Shown here: positions 50,897 to 63,328 of the stretch, in pieces
How positions within the stretch are numbered: position 1 is the stretch's first letter
Layout: every line of letters starts with the position of its first letter
Source: Pyrenopolyporus hunteri
Taxonomy: Eukaryota; Ascomycota; Sordariomycetes; Xylariales; Hypoxylaceae
DNA length: 64,000 nt
Assembly: GCA_902806595.1 (NCBI GenBank)
Contig: CADCXC010000004.1
Coordinates: 992,001 to 1,056,000, forward strand
Reading direction: 5' to 3'
Notes under the pieces: model-generated
The model's input: the letters and a program-made list of their open reading frames with translations, nothing else
The model's database searches: none
Told to the model about the DNA's origin: nothing
Program-made: the position numbers and the translations under genes

Positions 50897-51983
50897 TAAA
50901 TCGGGTCTAATAAGTTTCCGGACGGTTTTAATCTATATACGTTTATATTTAAACATTAATAACTTAATTATTTCTAAATTAAATAAAATGAAATTTTATA
51001 TATAAATATTTATAAATATTTTAAATATAATTATAATTTTTTTAAAATTTTAAAACGTATATTTATAATATTATAAAATAATTAATATTTTATTTTTAAT
51101 TATAAAATTTATAATATTTATACCGTAAATAATAACCGTAATAATTTATTTTAAAAAATTTAAAAATATTTATAATTTAATTTAATTATTAAATAATTTA
51201 AATATAAAATTTCGAAAATTTTTATTAATATTTTATATTTTTAATAAAATATTAAATATATATTATATTTTAATATTTATTACGAGTAAAAATAATATAA
51301 TGCGATATAAAGATTTAATTTATTAACTTATTATTAATTATAATAAAATTAAAAAAAAAAAAATTTATATATAAAAATAAACGCGTAACGTTCGTTTTAA
51401 ATATAACGTAAATATACGTTTTTAAAAAACGTATAAGTTATGCCCTAAAGTCTATATAACTCGTACGTTATAATAATATTATTTTTATTTTTCATTTTTA
51501 TTTTAACGAATTTTTTATTTTTCGCCGTAAAATTTTAATATTATATTTAAAAATTTATTTTACGTTTAAAAATAAAATTTTTAAAATAATTTACTTAAAT
51601 TTATACGATATTATAATATTTATAAAAGTTTTTTAAATTTATTTTTAAATATTTATTATTAACTTTTAAATAATAAAAATTATATTAATAAAAATTTTAA
51701 ATTTTATATAATATTATTATAATTATAATTATATATATAACGTATTAAATTAAAAGTTATTTTCGATTAAAATTTTATTATTAAAAATAAAATATTAATT
51801 ATTTTATAATATTATAAATATACGTATTAAAAATTTAAAAAAATTATATTTATATTTAAAATATTTATAAATATTTATATATAAAATTTCATTTTATTTA
51901 ATTTAAAAATAATTAAGTTATTAATGTTTAAATATAAACGTATATAAATTAAAACCGTTCGAAAATTTATTAAATCCGATTTA
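50897..51983. mobile_element. 1.09-kb RIP-mutated element with ~220-bp terminal inverted repeats and TA flanks
   Basis: The ends, beginning TAAATCGG(G/A)T(C/T)TAATAA, form inverted repeats of about 220 bp (50897 to ~51115 and ~51765 to 51983). Long shared runs include AAACATTAATAACTTAATTA and AATAAAATGAAATTTTATAT. TA dinucleotides flank both outer ends at 50895-50896 and 51984-51985, as expected for a Tc1/mariner-type target duplication. The interior is AT-rich without a reading frame. The left arm has kept a few C and G that the right arm lost. It resembles a non-autonomous DNA transposon or foldback element and looks unrelated in sequence to the element at 13958. Confidence 0.85.
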
Positions 51984-51985
51984 TA

Positions 51986-54900
51986 TTATACCTTTAAAAC
52001 ACCACTTATAAGCGCCTACTTACCGCTTAACAGAGTTAAGTTTAATATTGAATTTAGATGTAGCTTCCAGTTGAAAACCATTAGATTTAAAACGAACAAA
52101 CGGGATTATGTACTTTTATGTGGTTTAAATGATTAATACTGGCACTCGTTACTTTACTTCCAAGTCTTACTGCCTATTATTTTACTTGGGAATTTATCAC
52201 CACTACTATATGCCTACCTACATATAGCAAGCCTCAATATGAAAACACCGCAATAGAAGCCTGGCATCAGGCCCTACATACGATCCCTCCAATTGTGGTC
52301 CTGCGTTACTTTTGCCCTGAAAGTGAGCTTGCCGTCTTATCTATCAGAGGTGCGAACCTATGGCGCATCATAGGGGCCGGCAGGACGGAACCCCAAAATA
52401 AAGCTTGGCAAGCTAGCCGTTCCAGCGTTGATTTGAATAAGAGGGTGTGCTATCCAGGCAGGATGATGTCGACGACGGAAGCTTCGGAATGCCGTTCTTC
52501 TCTCAAAACTCACGTACCCTTGCCGTCGCACTCGGTGTAATTGCCATTTCTTGTAACGTATGAGCACACATCGAAGGCCGCGCTCGAGGCCCAACATCGT
52601 GAGTCACGAGATACATGGGGAAAGTCGGTTGGTTTTCTTTTGTTCATAACCAAGTTACTTACCTCTTATTTCTATAGATACGCAAATTGGTAGTCCGACC
52701 GCCTTTTCAGCTATTATAGATAAAAAGAAATATTTTGAACCCTGAAAATTCAAGGTGTTATCTTTGTGGCGTCCCGTTGTGGAACGCGCGCCGGAACGTT
52801 TAAACATATCCCAACACATTCCTATTAGCCACTCGTATGTTGCAGAAGCTGCATCCAAGGACGTAATCTAGAGGATACCTGCGCGCTTAAACGTTGAGAG
52901 GACCCCCCAAACTCCTTACCGAATCAATCTTGGTGCGTTTCTTATTCGGACCTAAGTTCAAATATGTTAAGCATACCTAGGTGTTAGGTAGACATACTAA
53001 AGCCATACGTTAAGTATTGCCTAGGCAGCTTTACGGACTTAATATGTAAGGGCAAGAGGTAGGCTCTGGTTTTATGCAACGTTCATTACCCAAGTTGGTA
53101 TCTATTAATGTATGGGAGTTTGTGAACACGAGCTCCGCTGCTGAAGTTAGCCAATAAGATGAGGGCCAAGATGGCCACGAGATACATACATGAGCACGTA
53201 CCCATGTAAGCGTACAATACAAGGTGTCTACCATGACAACCTCGATTTCGAGATTCGTAACCCATAATCTCCTTCTGTTCGGCACAGCCCTTGCTCGCAG
53301 CGGACCGTTGACGGGGATTGCGGAGAGCTGCGAGTTCTCTAATACACACATACACACATACACACGTCTGGGACACGTGTAATACCTCGATTTTGGCCCC
53401 ATCTCCTGTAAAACACGACGTGAGACAGCCAGATGGGACAGGATTTGCCGATCACCAAGTTCGTGCTTTGTACTGTGTCCTGACGATTCTTTTTTTTTCT
53501 CCCCGCAAATCAACAGGACTTTAATGTGTTGATCAAGATGAATATGGTATCCGGTATAGCAGATCACAATTTCTATTTGCTAAGCTTTTCTTTTATCATA
53601 ACGTGTGATGGACGGCGTTCTCTTCTCAATGACAATTTATCAATAGAATACATAGGTAGGGATGACAGCTATCGCATGTCATAGGGAGGTGTTGTCAGGT
53701 ATTGATGAGAGAAATGTGAGTCTCGCAAACGATATCCTCCAGTTCAGAGAAAGACTTGGAAATGCAACACTACACCTAACAATGCATGCAGCGGTTTTGT
53801 ATGCACGCAGTATTGATCTGCGCCTACTTCCATAGAGATTTATGTACTATGTATGTAGCTATGTATTGTACCTAGCACACATACGTAACCCGTAGCAGTT
53901 GTCGCCCGATCGTCTATACCCAACCAGGATTAGCCGAGTCGGTAGCTAAAGCTTGGTAATAAGGTACTATGCGGAATATAAGCTTGGTTAACGTCATTCG
54001 TGGTAACACCATTGATAGGAAACATGGTCCGAGCCAGCTTGTGGCCCGTGTCATACCGCGGCCGTTTAAATCCGATAAGAGGTACTGGGGTGGGAAAAAG
54101 GGCTCCATATGTGCAGCTTATGCACACATACATATGTACGGTACAAGGCGCATGTACGGTACAAGTGTAGGGTACATGTATAATACATGTCCAATATAGG
54201 ATACATCTGGTACTTAACCTCCTACCACGATCTCTAATAAGAGGCTTATCGGGATTTAGTACTTGGCTAATCCTACCACCAAATTTTACCACCAAATTTT
54301 AGCGCCGAGGCGCCAGAAACCGGCGCAAGTTCCAAGTTAATGAGCCACGGGATGTACCTACATACAGGTACAGTACAGATGGAACCATTGCCAAATCGCC
54401 ATCTCAGATTCTATTCGAGAAAGTCCCGCGCGGGCCTGCAATTCCCACCCATTCCGTCTTCTCCCTCCAAGTCTTCTTCAAATCAAAACTCAAAAACAAC
54501 ATCCCACTCCCAAAACCACCTACACACCCCTTTAACCAACGTCCACCCACTGGAGCTGTTGCGAAAACTGGTGGGTCGGAGGACAGACATTCGTTTTCAA
54601 ATATTTTGCAAGCTGAAGGGGAAAGAGAAAGGAAAAATAATTGGTGGACCGACGAGCCTCAGCAGCTAAAGTGCCCCGGATTGGTTCTCTCCTTAATAAG
54701 ATCGACAGTTCTCCAAAGTCCCTGCAGCTTAGCTGTATACAAAACCCGTCCGTTGCGCAAAGTCAATCCGTGTCCGTGTCCGCGCCTGTGCCTCGACCAG
54801 GACTGCCTTTCCCGTATTTAGCACAAGTCGGGTTTCAGCGCCAGAATCATTTCGCAGCGAATGACGAATATCGAGCCGGTATCTACGAGTCCACCGAGAT

Positions 54901-55014
54901 CCAAACCGCCGCCGCCGCTGCCACCACCACCACCACCACCACCACATTGTTGACGTTAGCAAGCCCGCGCCTTCGTTATATAAGAGGTCTCTTACGAGAG
55001 CCTCTTCTTCCCCC
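51986..55014. other. Gene-poor 3-kb stretch
   Basis: No convincing gene is visible. Open frames of up to 178 codons lack start context, domains or coding-like composition. The stretch includes CA-repeats at about 53342-53364, an 18-bp-period repeat of TGTACGGTACAAG at 54135 and 54153, a tandem ACCACCAAATTTT at about 54274-54300, and a (CCA)n microsatellite at about 54922-54948. The last few hundred bases, CT- and C-rich, are probably the BST1 promoter and leader. Confidence 0.5.
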
Positions 55015-58000
55015 ATGCAGAGGCGCTCGTCGGGGTCGTCCGATGACAGCGCCGATGTCCCTGTCAAACCCTCGCGTCCTCCCGGGCAGACGAGGCTAAA
55101 CGAAGCAAGCTCTTCTACCCGACAGTCCCACGACGTACGCCAATCAGACCACCCCCAGACTGCTGGCGCAAGATCCTCGTCCGCGAGAAGCCGGAGACCG
55201 AGCAGCAATATCAATTGGAGGCTTTCGCATAGCCGCGATGGATCTACCGAAAAAGCGGCGGCGACTTCCCGTCTCCCATCGACAACACTATCACCAGACT
55301 ACCCGAGCATGGAAAGTGAAAAGGCGGCATCTTCAAGACGGAGGAATCAGCCTCCCCGGTCTTGGAGCCCCTGGGCTATGTCGCCCTTAACCCTCCTCAC
55401 AAGTATTTTAGGCCTCGGCCTGATGCTTGCTGTTTTATACTCCTCCACTAGCCTGCACTGTGATCCTAAAGGCTGTCGCATGTCTTGGATGAGTCCATCG
55501 TATGCTAGATTCAGCGATTTCGACACCGAGCATACCCGATTTGCGACCAAATATTCCTTATATCTATATCGAGAACAGGGGTTTGACAATGGACCAAAGG
55601 TACGAACGTCTGGGACGAATGTTAGTTTGCCCAAATTTTGGTATTTGTTGACTTGATATGCAGATTAAAGGTATACCTGTGCTCTTTATACCAGGGAACG
55701 CTGGTAGCTACAAGCAAGTCAGATCCATTGCGTCAGAGTCTGCTAGGTATTTCCACGATGTCCTACAGAACGACGCCGCAGCTTTGAAGGCGGGCGCTAG
55801 GGGCTTGGATTTCTTTACCGTCGATTTCAACGAGGACTTCACCGCTTTCCATGGCCAGACAATGCTCGACCAAGCCGAGTATCTAAACGAAGCCATCAGA
55901 TATATCCTATCTCTCTACTTAGACCCGAAGATCTCGGAACGAGATCCGAGTCTCCCAGATCCGTCGTCAGTCATTATACTAGGCCATTCGATGGGAGGAA
56001 TCGTGGCGCGAACCATGTTCATAATGCCGAACTACCAGCCGGATTCCGTCAACACGATCATCACCATGTCCGCCCCACACGCTCGACCGCCTGTCACGTT
56101 TGACCCGAAAATCGTCAGCATCTATAACGATATTAATAGCTATTGGAGGAACGCGTACTCGAAGAAGTCCTCGGCGGAAAATGCTTTGGGCCAAGTTACT
56201 TTGGTATCCATTGCTAGCGGTGGTTTAGATACCGTCGTTCCATCAGACTACGCCGGCTTAGAATCGATCGTACCCGAAACTCACGGCTTCACTGTCTTCA
56301 CATCGACGATTCCTACAGTTTGGACAAGTATGGACCACCAAGCAATTACATGGTGCGACCAATTCCGAAAGGTTATCGTTCGGGCGCTTTACGATGTCGT
56401 CGATAATCGCGGCAGATCGCAGACTAAGCCGCGGGCCGACAGGATGAAAGCTTTCAAAAGGCGATTTTTGACCGGGCTAGAGAGTTACGTTGAGAAGAGC
56501 CTGCCAGAGGCGGCTCCGTCGACGCTGGTCACATTGGAGGATCATTTAACCACTATCCTTACTTCAAACCATCGTCTCGTCCTTCGCAGTCTAGGTTCGG
56601 ACAGGAGATCAAAGGCATACCTTCTCACGGTTCCATCGAGCGATTTTGCTGGTGGGAAGAGGTTTACTTTACTCACAGATAGCAAACTAGATCGACCTGG
56701 CGAAGACGGGAAACTTGAGGTTCTGTTCTGCAACCTATTTCCGTCGCAAGCCGGACAGGCCAGCCAGGCGTTCTCGATGCATATCGATCTCTCTGACGAT
56801 ATTCTGGACTCCACCAAACTTGCCTGCAAAAATGCCGCCTCGGACGTGGCCTTCTTGCCAGCTTCCTCCCATTTCACCAAGAACCCTTTCTTCAAAGACG
56901 ACGAGTGGCAAATTCCACCGTTTTCGTATCTCGAGTACGATGCCGAGGATATTTCTGGGTACGGGTTTGTCGCGGTTATCGACAAGACCGCATCTCCAAC
57001 CCCTGGATGGGTGGTGGCCGAGTTTCGTGACAGAGACGATGCTCATTTGAGACGAGATATTAGCCCGGCGCGTTTGCTTAACTCTGGTCTGTCGCTTCAT
57101 CTTCCCGCGGACCGGCCAATGGTAACCGAAGTGAAGCTCCCATCCGTCCAGAGCAGCCTGTTGGCGTACAATCTCAAGATCGAAGGTCCAATTTGCGATG
57201 AACGGGAGCAGTTGTTCACTCCCCTTGTTCGGCAGTATATCTCTGAGCCTTACGAATCAAAGTATTTCGTAAACGCTCATGAGGTAGAAATCAGTCTTCA
57301 TGGCGTCTCGCCTTACATGCCTCCGCCCTTAAAACCTAGGCAGTTTGACGATGGCCTTAGCCTTCAATTCTGGACGGATCCAACCTGTGATTCAAGCGTC
57401 TCGGTTCACATTACGGTCGACGTCATGGGCAGTCTCGGGAAGTTGTACATGCGATACCGCACCATCTTTGCATCGTTCCCCTTACTCATCGTTGCGCTCG
57501 TGTTGCGAAAGCAATTCCAGGTATACGACAATACCGGGGTGTTTATCCCGTTTTCTGAGAGCTTAGATTTCTGTCTCAGACGATCGTTGCCGATGCTTTT
57601 CTTGTCTATGACCCTCTTATCTCTCTCGATGGGCCAATCAAGTTCGACAGGGTCAAAGAGTCTCCGGTTTTGGCAAAACAGCACGAATGCGATCGACTTT
57701 GCGCAAAACGACCTGCTAGTCGGTACTTCAGACCCATTCTTCTGGTTTCTGATCCCAATGATTGGGATCATCTGTATTGGAGTGTGTACGGCTCTCCATT
57801 ACATTACGCTGTTCCTTACCTGGCTACTCAGTACCCTCTACGGTTGGGTTTTCGTTCGGCCAATTGCCCAACATCATGAGAAGAAGCGAGCCCTGTCACC
57901 AGCATTTGCGCCTTCGCCGCCGCGGAGACGACTTATAACGGCAGTGGTCCTTCTCCTTCTCGTCTCCACATTCATCCCATATCAATTTGCATATGTGGTT

Positions 58001-58501
58001 GCCTGTCTTGTGCAGTTGAGTGTTACCGTTCGAGCCCATCGGTCCGCGCGCGACGCCCCGTCGTCCACAAGCACCAACTTCAGCAACTACGTCCATTCCG
58101 TTTTTCTCTTGATGCTGTGGATTTTACCGATCAACCTGCCAACCCTAGTAGTCTGGGTGCGAAACCTGAGTGTCCGTTGGTTTACGGCTTTCTCGTCTCA
58201 CCATAATGTTCTGTCGGTCCTACCTTTTATTCTTTTGGTCGAAACCCTCACAACCGGCAAGATGATCCCGCCAGTAACGAGCCGACTCCGACATGTAACG
58301 AACGTCGTCTTCTTTGGCATAGCTGTCTACGCAGCTATCTACGGCGTGTCGCACGCTTATATGCTACATTATCTAGTGAACCTGATCGCAGCGTGGCTGG
58401 TTGCGATCCACTCGACGTCCGATTCTTGGACCCTCGCCGGACTCTACTCTATATTCGAAAACGAGCCAGCCGAAAACCGCAAACAAGGCAAAACTCCCTA
58501 A
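55015..58501 (+). CDS. BST1: GPI inositol-deacylase (Bst1/PGAP1)
   Basis: Two exons, 55015-55599 and 55664-58501, are joined over a 64-nt intron (GTACGA...GCAG) in phase 0, giving 1140 residues. The spliced junction reads GFDNGPK-IKGIPVLFIPGN, conserved in this family. A Ser/Arg-rich cytosolic N-terminus precedes a first membrane helix at about 123-144. The PGAP1-like lipase domain follows, with GNAGSYKQVRS and the nucleophile motif GHSMGG (Ser304). The C-terminal part has several hydrophobic helices from MRYRTIFASFPLLIVALVL onward. The enzyme removes the acyl chain from inositol of GPI anchors in the ER, which licenses export of GPI proteins and quality control. I chose the ATG at 55015 because no in-frame upstream ATG is apparent. 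Confidence 0.95.
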
Positions 58502-60313
58502 TATAAGATCGCGAACCAGGTTTGCCCGTTCCATAGTCCTAGATAGACCTTAGAGATCGTGGAAGATCTGGATAACCCGCCAGCCTTGACACTCGAATCC
58601 ATAATAGTTATTTCCCGCCGAATATGAACACCAACCGATGTTAAACCCCCTTCTAAAAACGACTCACGGATTGTTTACGAACCTTAAGCCTGTTCGGTAA
58701 ATAATATCAAGATAGATACCCCCCACTGGAATCATACTCGGCGCTTCGCAAAGCTAGAGCGCATCGTACCAAATGAGTGTACTATGGCCCTGCTAAATTT
58801 TTCCTTGATTTCTACTTCCGTACGAACATTTCTCACATCCGTTTTTACGGCTTTGCATCTGCATTAGGGTCTGGTGTTTGGTTGCATTTATGGTCCGGAT
58901 GGCGGGTGCTTCGGTTTGGTCTTCGAGCCGTTCAATCAATACCTTAGTATCGTCTCGTAGATTTCGCCGGTTCGACCGTAGCTGAAATAATTATTGTACA
59001 AAACGCCGGTTTCCCAACCTTCAGCTACGCGAAGAACTCAAATCAGGAGCACAGTCTTTTTTTCTTTTTTCTTTTATCTTCCTATCCTCTTCGAGAGGAG
59101 ACATTAAGAGACAGTCGGTCAGGTCGGTCGGTTGGTCGGTTGGTTGGCTGGTCGGTCGGGGTTCCCTACATTACAGAGTCTACGAAAGGGTTATAGACGT
59201 GGTTTCAGGACCGACTCATTCCTCGATCGATCGATCTATCAATCAATCAACTATACACGTCCGACGAACACTTATCTACCTACCTACCTGGTACCAAATT
59301 TACCTTACGTTAGGTACCCAACATAATTATAATCTACGGAGAGTAAGGGACGCGCCGAGATACCACCCCGAAGGGCGGATCTAGGTGAGCCCGGACGGAT
59401 GATAGCGGTGGAGGGAAAGAAGGAAACTAATAAGGACACGTCCCTTAGAAAGGGGGAGATCGCAGCCCGCTTGGGGCTGGCTGATGGATGGATGGATGGA
59501 TATGTAGCTGGTATCTTGGCCTTACGTAGCTGGGATAACCCGCGTCGCAATAAGAACTCATGTTTCAACTACGATACCTTACCTGCTTAATATGTCTCGC
59601 TATCTACCACCTAACCTAACCCTCCTACCCTATATGTTCTTTGTTCTTTATACGTAATTGTCTACAACAGATGTGACAACCACCTACTCGTAGTTCCACA
59701 CACCTCCTTCGCAAGTAAAACCTTCCACCACAACCACGACGGCCTTGGGATATACTACGACACACCTCCCTAATCCCTAAAACGCGCACAGATACAAGAA
59801 TAAGCCTCAGCTGAGACACTACGTGAGTTAAATACCATACCTACTAGCACCGTACGTTCACCCAAAAAGAAAAAGAAAAAGTCTATTGCTATCTGGATCC
59901 AGAGTCTATACCCCCTACGCCCTAGCGGAGAGCCCCAAGCTCTAACAACGAGCCAATCAACGAACCAACTCCCCGTTCTGCTCCGTCTAAATTTCGAGAG
60001 AACCATAACGCCGGTTTACTAAGTAAGTTTAGGTGGCTAGATAGGTAGGTAGGTAAGTAGGTAAGTAGGAAGATAGATATATATGCGGGTCCCCCCGTGT
60101 CCGCAAACACGCGAAAGAGGAATGTCCGTCCTCGTTTATATCCTCGACATCTCCCGCCAACACAAAACCAAACGAAAATGAACGAAAAAAGGAAAAAAAA
60201 AAAACACCCTCAGGGCTTAACACCGCCAATATAGACATCGAAGATAGCACACATATACTCTTGAGCACCTAGGTAGGTAGGTACTCTTCTCGAGAATCTC
60301 GAGTCAGGACACT
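58502..60313. other. Intergenic stretch with clustered tetranucleotide repeats
   Basis: 1.8 kb lies between the BST1 stop and the transporter stop. I see no gene. It contains a pyrimidine run at 59057-59076, (GGTC)/(GGTT) repeats at about 59113-59160, (GATC/AATC)n at 59222-59250, (TACC)n at 59277-59289, (GGAT)n at 59482-59502, (GGTA)n at about 60041-60063 and 60270-60283, and an A-rich run at about 60186-60203. Short open frames across these repeats are not credible. Confidence 0.5.
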
Positions 60314-62126
60314 TCACTCCCTAGCGTGGCCCTTATCAGCGGCCTCCGCAAGCCTAGCTCTGCGCTGGTGCCAGATGACCCAGAGGGTGACGACCAAGCC
60401 GAGGCCGCACGCAGCCAGGGTGACGAGGTACGCCGCGCGGTAGCACTCGAGGCCGTCGGTGCAGGAGCTCACGCCGTCCCTGTCGACGACGGAGTGGGCG
60501 TCGTAGACGGCGCCGTAGAAGAGGTTGAAGATGTTGCTGGAGATGACGGGGGCGAGGGTCATGAAGCCCCAGTTCTGGCTGAGCCCGTGGATGCCGAAGG
60601 ACTCGGCGACGATGGACGGGAACACGCCGAATAGGAAGCCGTAGCCGAGGCCGCTGAAGCCGGAGACGAAGCCGAGCAGGTGCGGGTTCGTCACGTTGAG
60701 CGCGCAGATCTGCGCCAGCGAGAAGATGCCCGAGGCCACCACGAGGCACCATACCCGGCTGGCGTGTAGGACCTTGACGAGGAAGTCGGAGCCGACGCCG
60801 CTGAGAAGCCGCCCCGAGAAGCTGCCGATGGACAGGATGGACACGTGCAGCTGCTGGCGGAGAACGAGGGTCTTGTCGTCGATGGTGTCGTCGTAGTGCC
60901 TCCAGAGCGCCGTGACATCATTCCCGATATTGCTACTTTAGTGTTAGGCCTGATATCTCAGGAGTACACAAAGGTCTTAAAAGTAGCTAGGTAGGTAATC
61001 ACTTACTTGATAGTCATGAGGCCGATACCTGAGAGTATGCCCATGATGGTAAACAGTTGCCAAAACTCAAAGCTCTTCATGAGATTGATGCCGCGGATAT
61101 CTACACGGTGAGAACGATCCATATCAACACTGCTCTGCACTAACACTTCGCCTGGTAAGGAGGAGGACAAGGTAGACTGAGATAGGAGCGAAGACGTTTC
61201 ATCGGCACCGTCCCGGTTGCCTGACGGAGCTTCCTCGGCGTCGGTAGCTCGGCCGTCTCCTGTGGGGTTTGGGGGGTTTCGGTCCTCTTGTTCTGAGGCA
61301 TCTTGCGTCATTTTGGTGTTGTTGGAGGAGATATCAGCGGTGTTGGACGTACCAGGTTCAGATGGTTCCCCGCGGGTCACGCGGGCTTTCGCCTCGTCCG
61401 ACGTGGTACGGTGCAACTGTCGGGAGTCCGTCATACCTGGCTCCGCGTCGGGCACGGCATGGTATGGCGAATGCGGCGGCAGCACGCGCAGGAAGAAAAA
61501 TCCGGCGAAAGTCAGGCCGAAGGTGCCCCAAGCCAGCAGCATCAGGAACTTGCTCGGACTGCCGGGGAAGAAGACGGTGCCGATGAGAGAGAAGAAAAAG
61601 GCGCTAAGGCCAAAGGCGGCGAGAGGGAACGCGGTCGCGGTGCCGCGGTGGTGCGGCCAATTGAGCGCCGACGTCTTCACGGCCGCGGCGAACGCCATAC
61701 AGCCGCCGAGGCCGGTTAGATACGAAACGAAGCACAACCACGGGACGGAACCGTGGCCGGCGTCGTACGCCTGGTGGAGCGGAAAGTAGCCGAGGCCAAG
61801 CAGGAAAGCTCCGACGACGACGGCGGGTCTCGGTCCCTTGCTGTCGACGAACATGCCTACGGGAACGCCCATGGAGTACATGCCGAGATTCCCTGCGAGA
61901 CCGATTAAGTTGCTCTCGGTGGCGGACAGGAGCAACTTATCCGCGAACTGGGGTGCCCATGCCGAGTAGACATACTATCGTCCATTGTCAGACGGTCCGT
62001 CGAGAATCATGCCAACGACTGGAGGTAAAGGGAACCCCTTACATTGGTTCCGCAGGCCAGTGAGATAACAGTAGCCGCGACGCTCGATACGACGCGGGCG
62101 TCGTACAACCGGCCCATCACTACCAT
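60314..62126 (-). CDS. Nodulin-like major facilitator superfamily transporter
   Basis: Three exons, 62126-62043, 61974-61007 and 60932-60314, with introns of 68 and 74 nt (GTAAGG...ATAG; GTAAGT...GTAG), give 556 residues. Splicing joins VISLACGTN-YVYSAWAPQFADK and GLMTIN-NIGNDVTALW. It reads as a ~12-helix MFS protein with a hydrophilic central loop (about 200-325) poor in predicted structure. The N-terminal half has the nodulin-like pattern: GLAGNLGMYSMGVPVGMFVD, GPRPAVVVGA and NWPHHRGTATAFPLAAFG. The loop holds an acidic dileucine signal ETSSLL at about 287-292, which in yeast can send membrane proteins to the vacuole. Fungal relatives include the yeast YMR155W type. The substrate is unknown; I would not go beyond small-solute transport. 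A second Met at position 4 could also start translation. Confidence 0.88.
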
Positions 62127-63328
62127 ATTGAGAAGTATGCGAAATTGGGGGAATTTGGTAAGTTAACTTTCATCGCTTACTTCCCCGTCCGCCCTTATAC
62201 AAAGGAGAAAAAAGAAAAAATTGGACCGAGATACGGTGATGTGACGGAATACGAGGATTATCCAAAGGGGGCAGATAATAAGATCGGAGGTTTGGAAACG
62301 GCACAATATATTGGATTATTCCCGTGAAAGTGAATTATCCGAGTTCCTATCGTGCCGGATCTACCATGCCGAACATAAAAAAATAAGAACGAATGGAGTA
62401 TAGGAAAGTAATCAGGGTTCGTTGTCAAGATGATGATGTGGTTGATGTAGTTGATAGGGTCGATAGGGCGGCGTCAGGAGGAATGGAGGGCTACAAGTGT
62501 CGCAATCCTGACCCTTACAATAATACGGTACCTTCGTACCATACCTCTCTTAGCTGCTTAGGTCCTATGATAGGCGCCTGCCCACGGGTTCCTTTATCAG
62601 CTTATCTCGCTTCAGAACCCTGCCCGTTTCGGGCCTGGACAACGCCTCGACCATCCCTATTGGTTCTAGCGTCCTCCGGTATATCGGCATGAGGAAAGGA
62701 GGACTGGAGCCTGTGGAGGATGTCAGGGCGGATAGTGGCACCCCTCTGTGGCTCTATAATTGCCTAAATACGAATGAGCATCCTATCTGCTGGCTCTGAT
62801 TACTAACGCCAACGCTCAACTCGCCCCTTAAAAGTCTTCGTTCTCCCGATTTTACAGCCCGAGTTGCTAGAAAGCCTTACACACGAAGACGACGTGGCAA
62901 TGCATACTATTATGTAACAGAGAGCGAAGAATCAATCAAATTAAAAACCCATTACAGATACTCCTAGAATAGGCCTTGTTATAATCCATCCCTTACAAGG
63001 AAATGACTAAAGAGACTTGGAAGATTATGAAGCAGATCCTGCCTCTCGGCCCCCATAACAAAACCTCAGTATAACTTATTCTATCACCAGAATCTCTATA
63101 GAACTTAAACGAGCTATAGAGAACTTTAGTAAATGCTCGCCCCAAAGGAAATGGCTCATAAGCCTTCACAGTTATGGATATCCTTTATAGGTATAGCTTC
63201 TATAAGAGCCTAGTTAGAAGCGAGAACCTTTTCTGTTTTATATAAAGATAAACCATACTTAAACCCCCATATGCGGCTTAGTATCATTCACCATAAGGTC
63301 ACAGAACTGTTTCCTTAGACGCCGCCCG
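62127..63328. other. Intergenic, no gene seen
   Basis: About 1.2 kb upstream of the transporter gene. Open frames of 60 and 99 codons lack recognisable features and cross low-complexity GATGTGGTTGATGTAGTTGA sequence near 62435. From about 62900 the DNA becomes AT-richer without being RIP-like, and may be old decayed repeat. Confidence 0.45.

Noticed and set aside
53031..53567. 178-codon minus-strand open frame
   Set aside because: It runs through a CA-repeat and its product lacks domains or coding-like composition.
58960..58990. GGTTCGACC, another B-box-like match
   Set aside because: No A box at suitable distance and no stem pairing.
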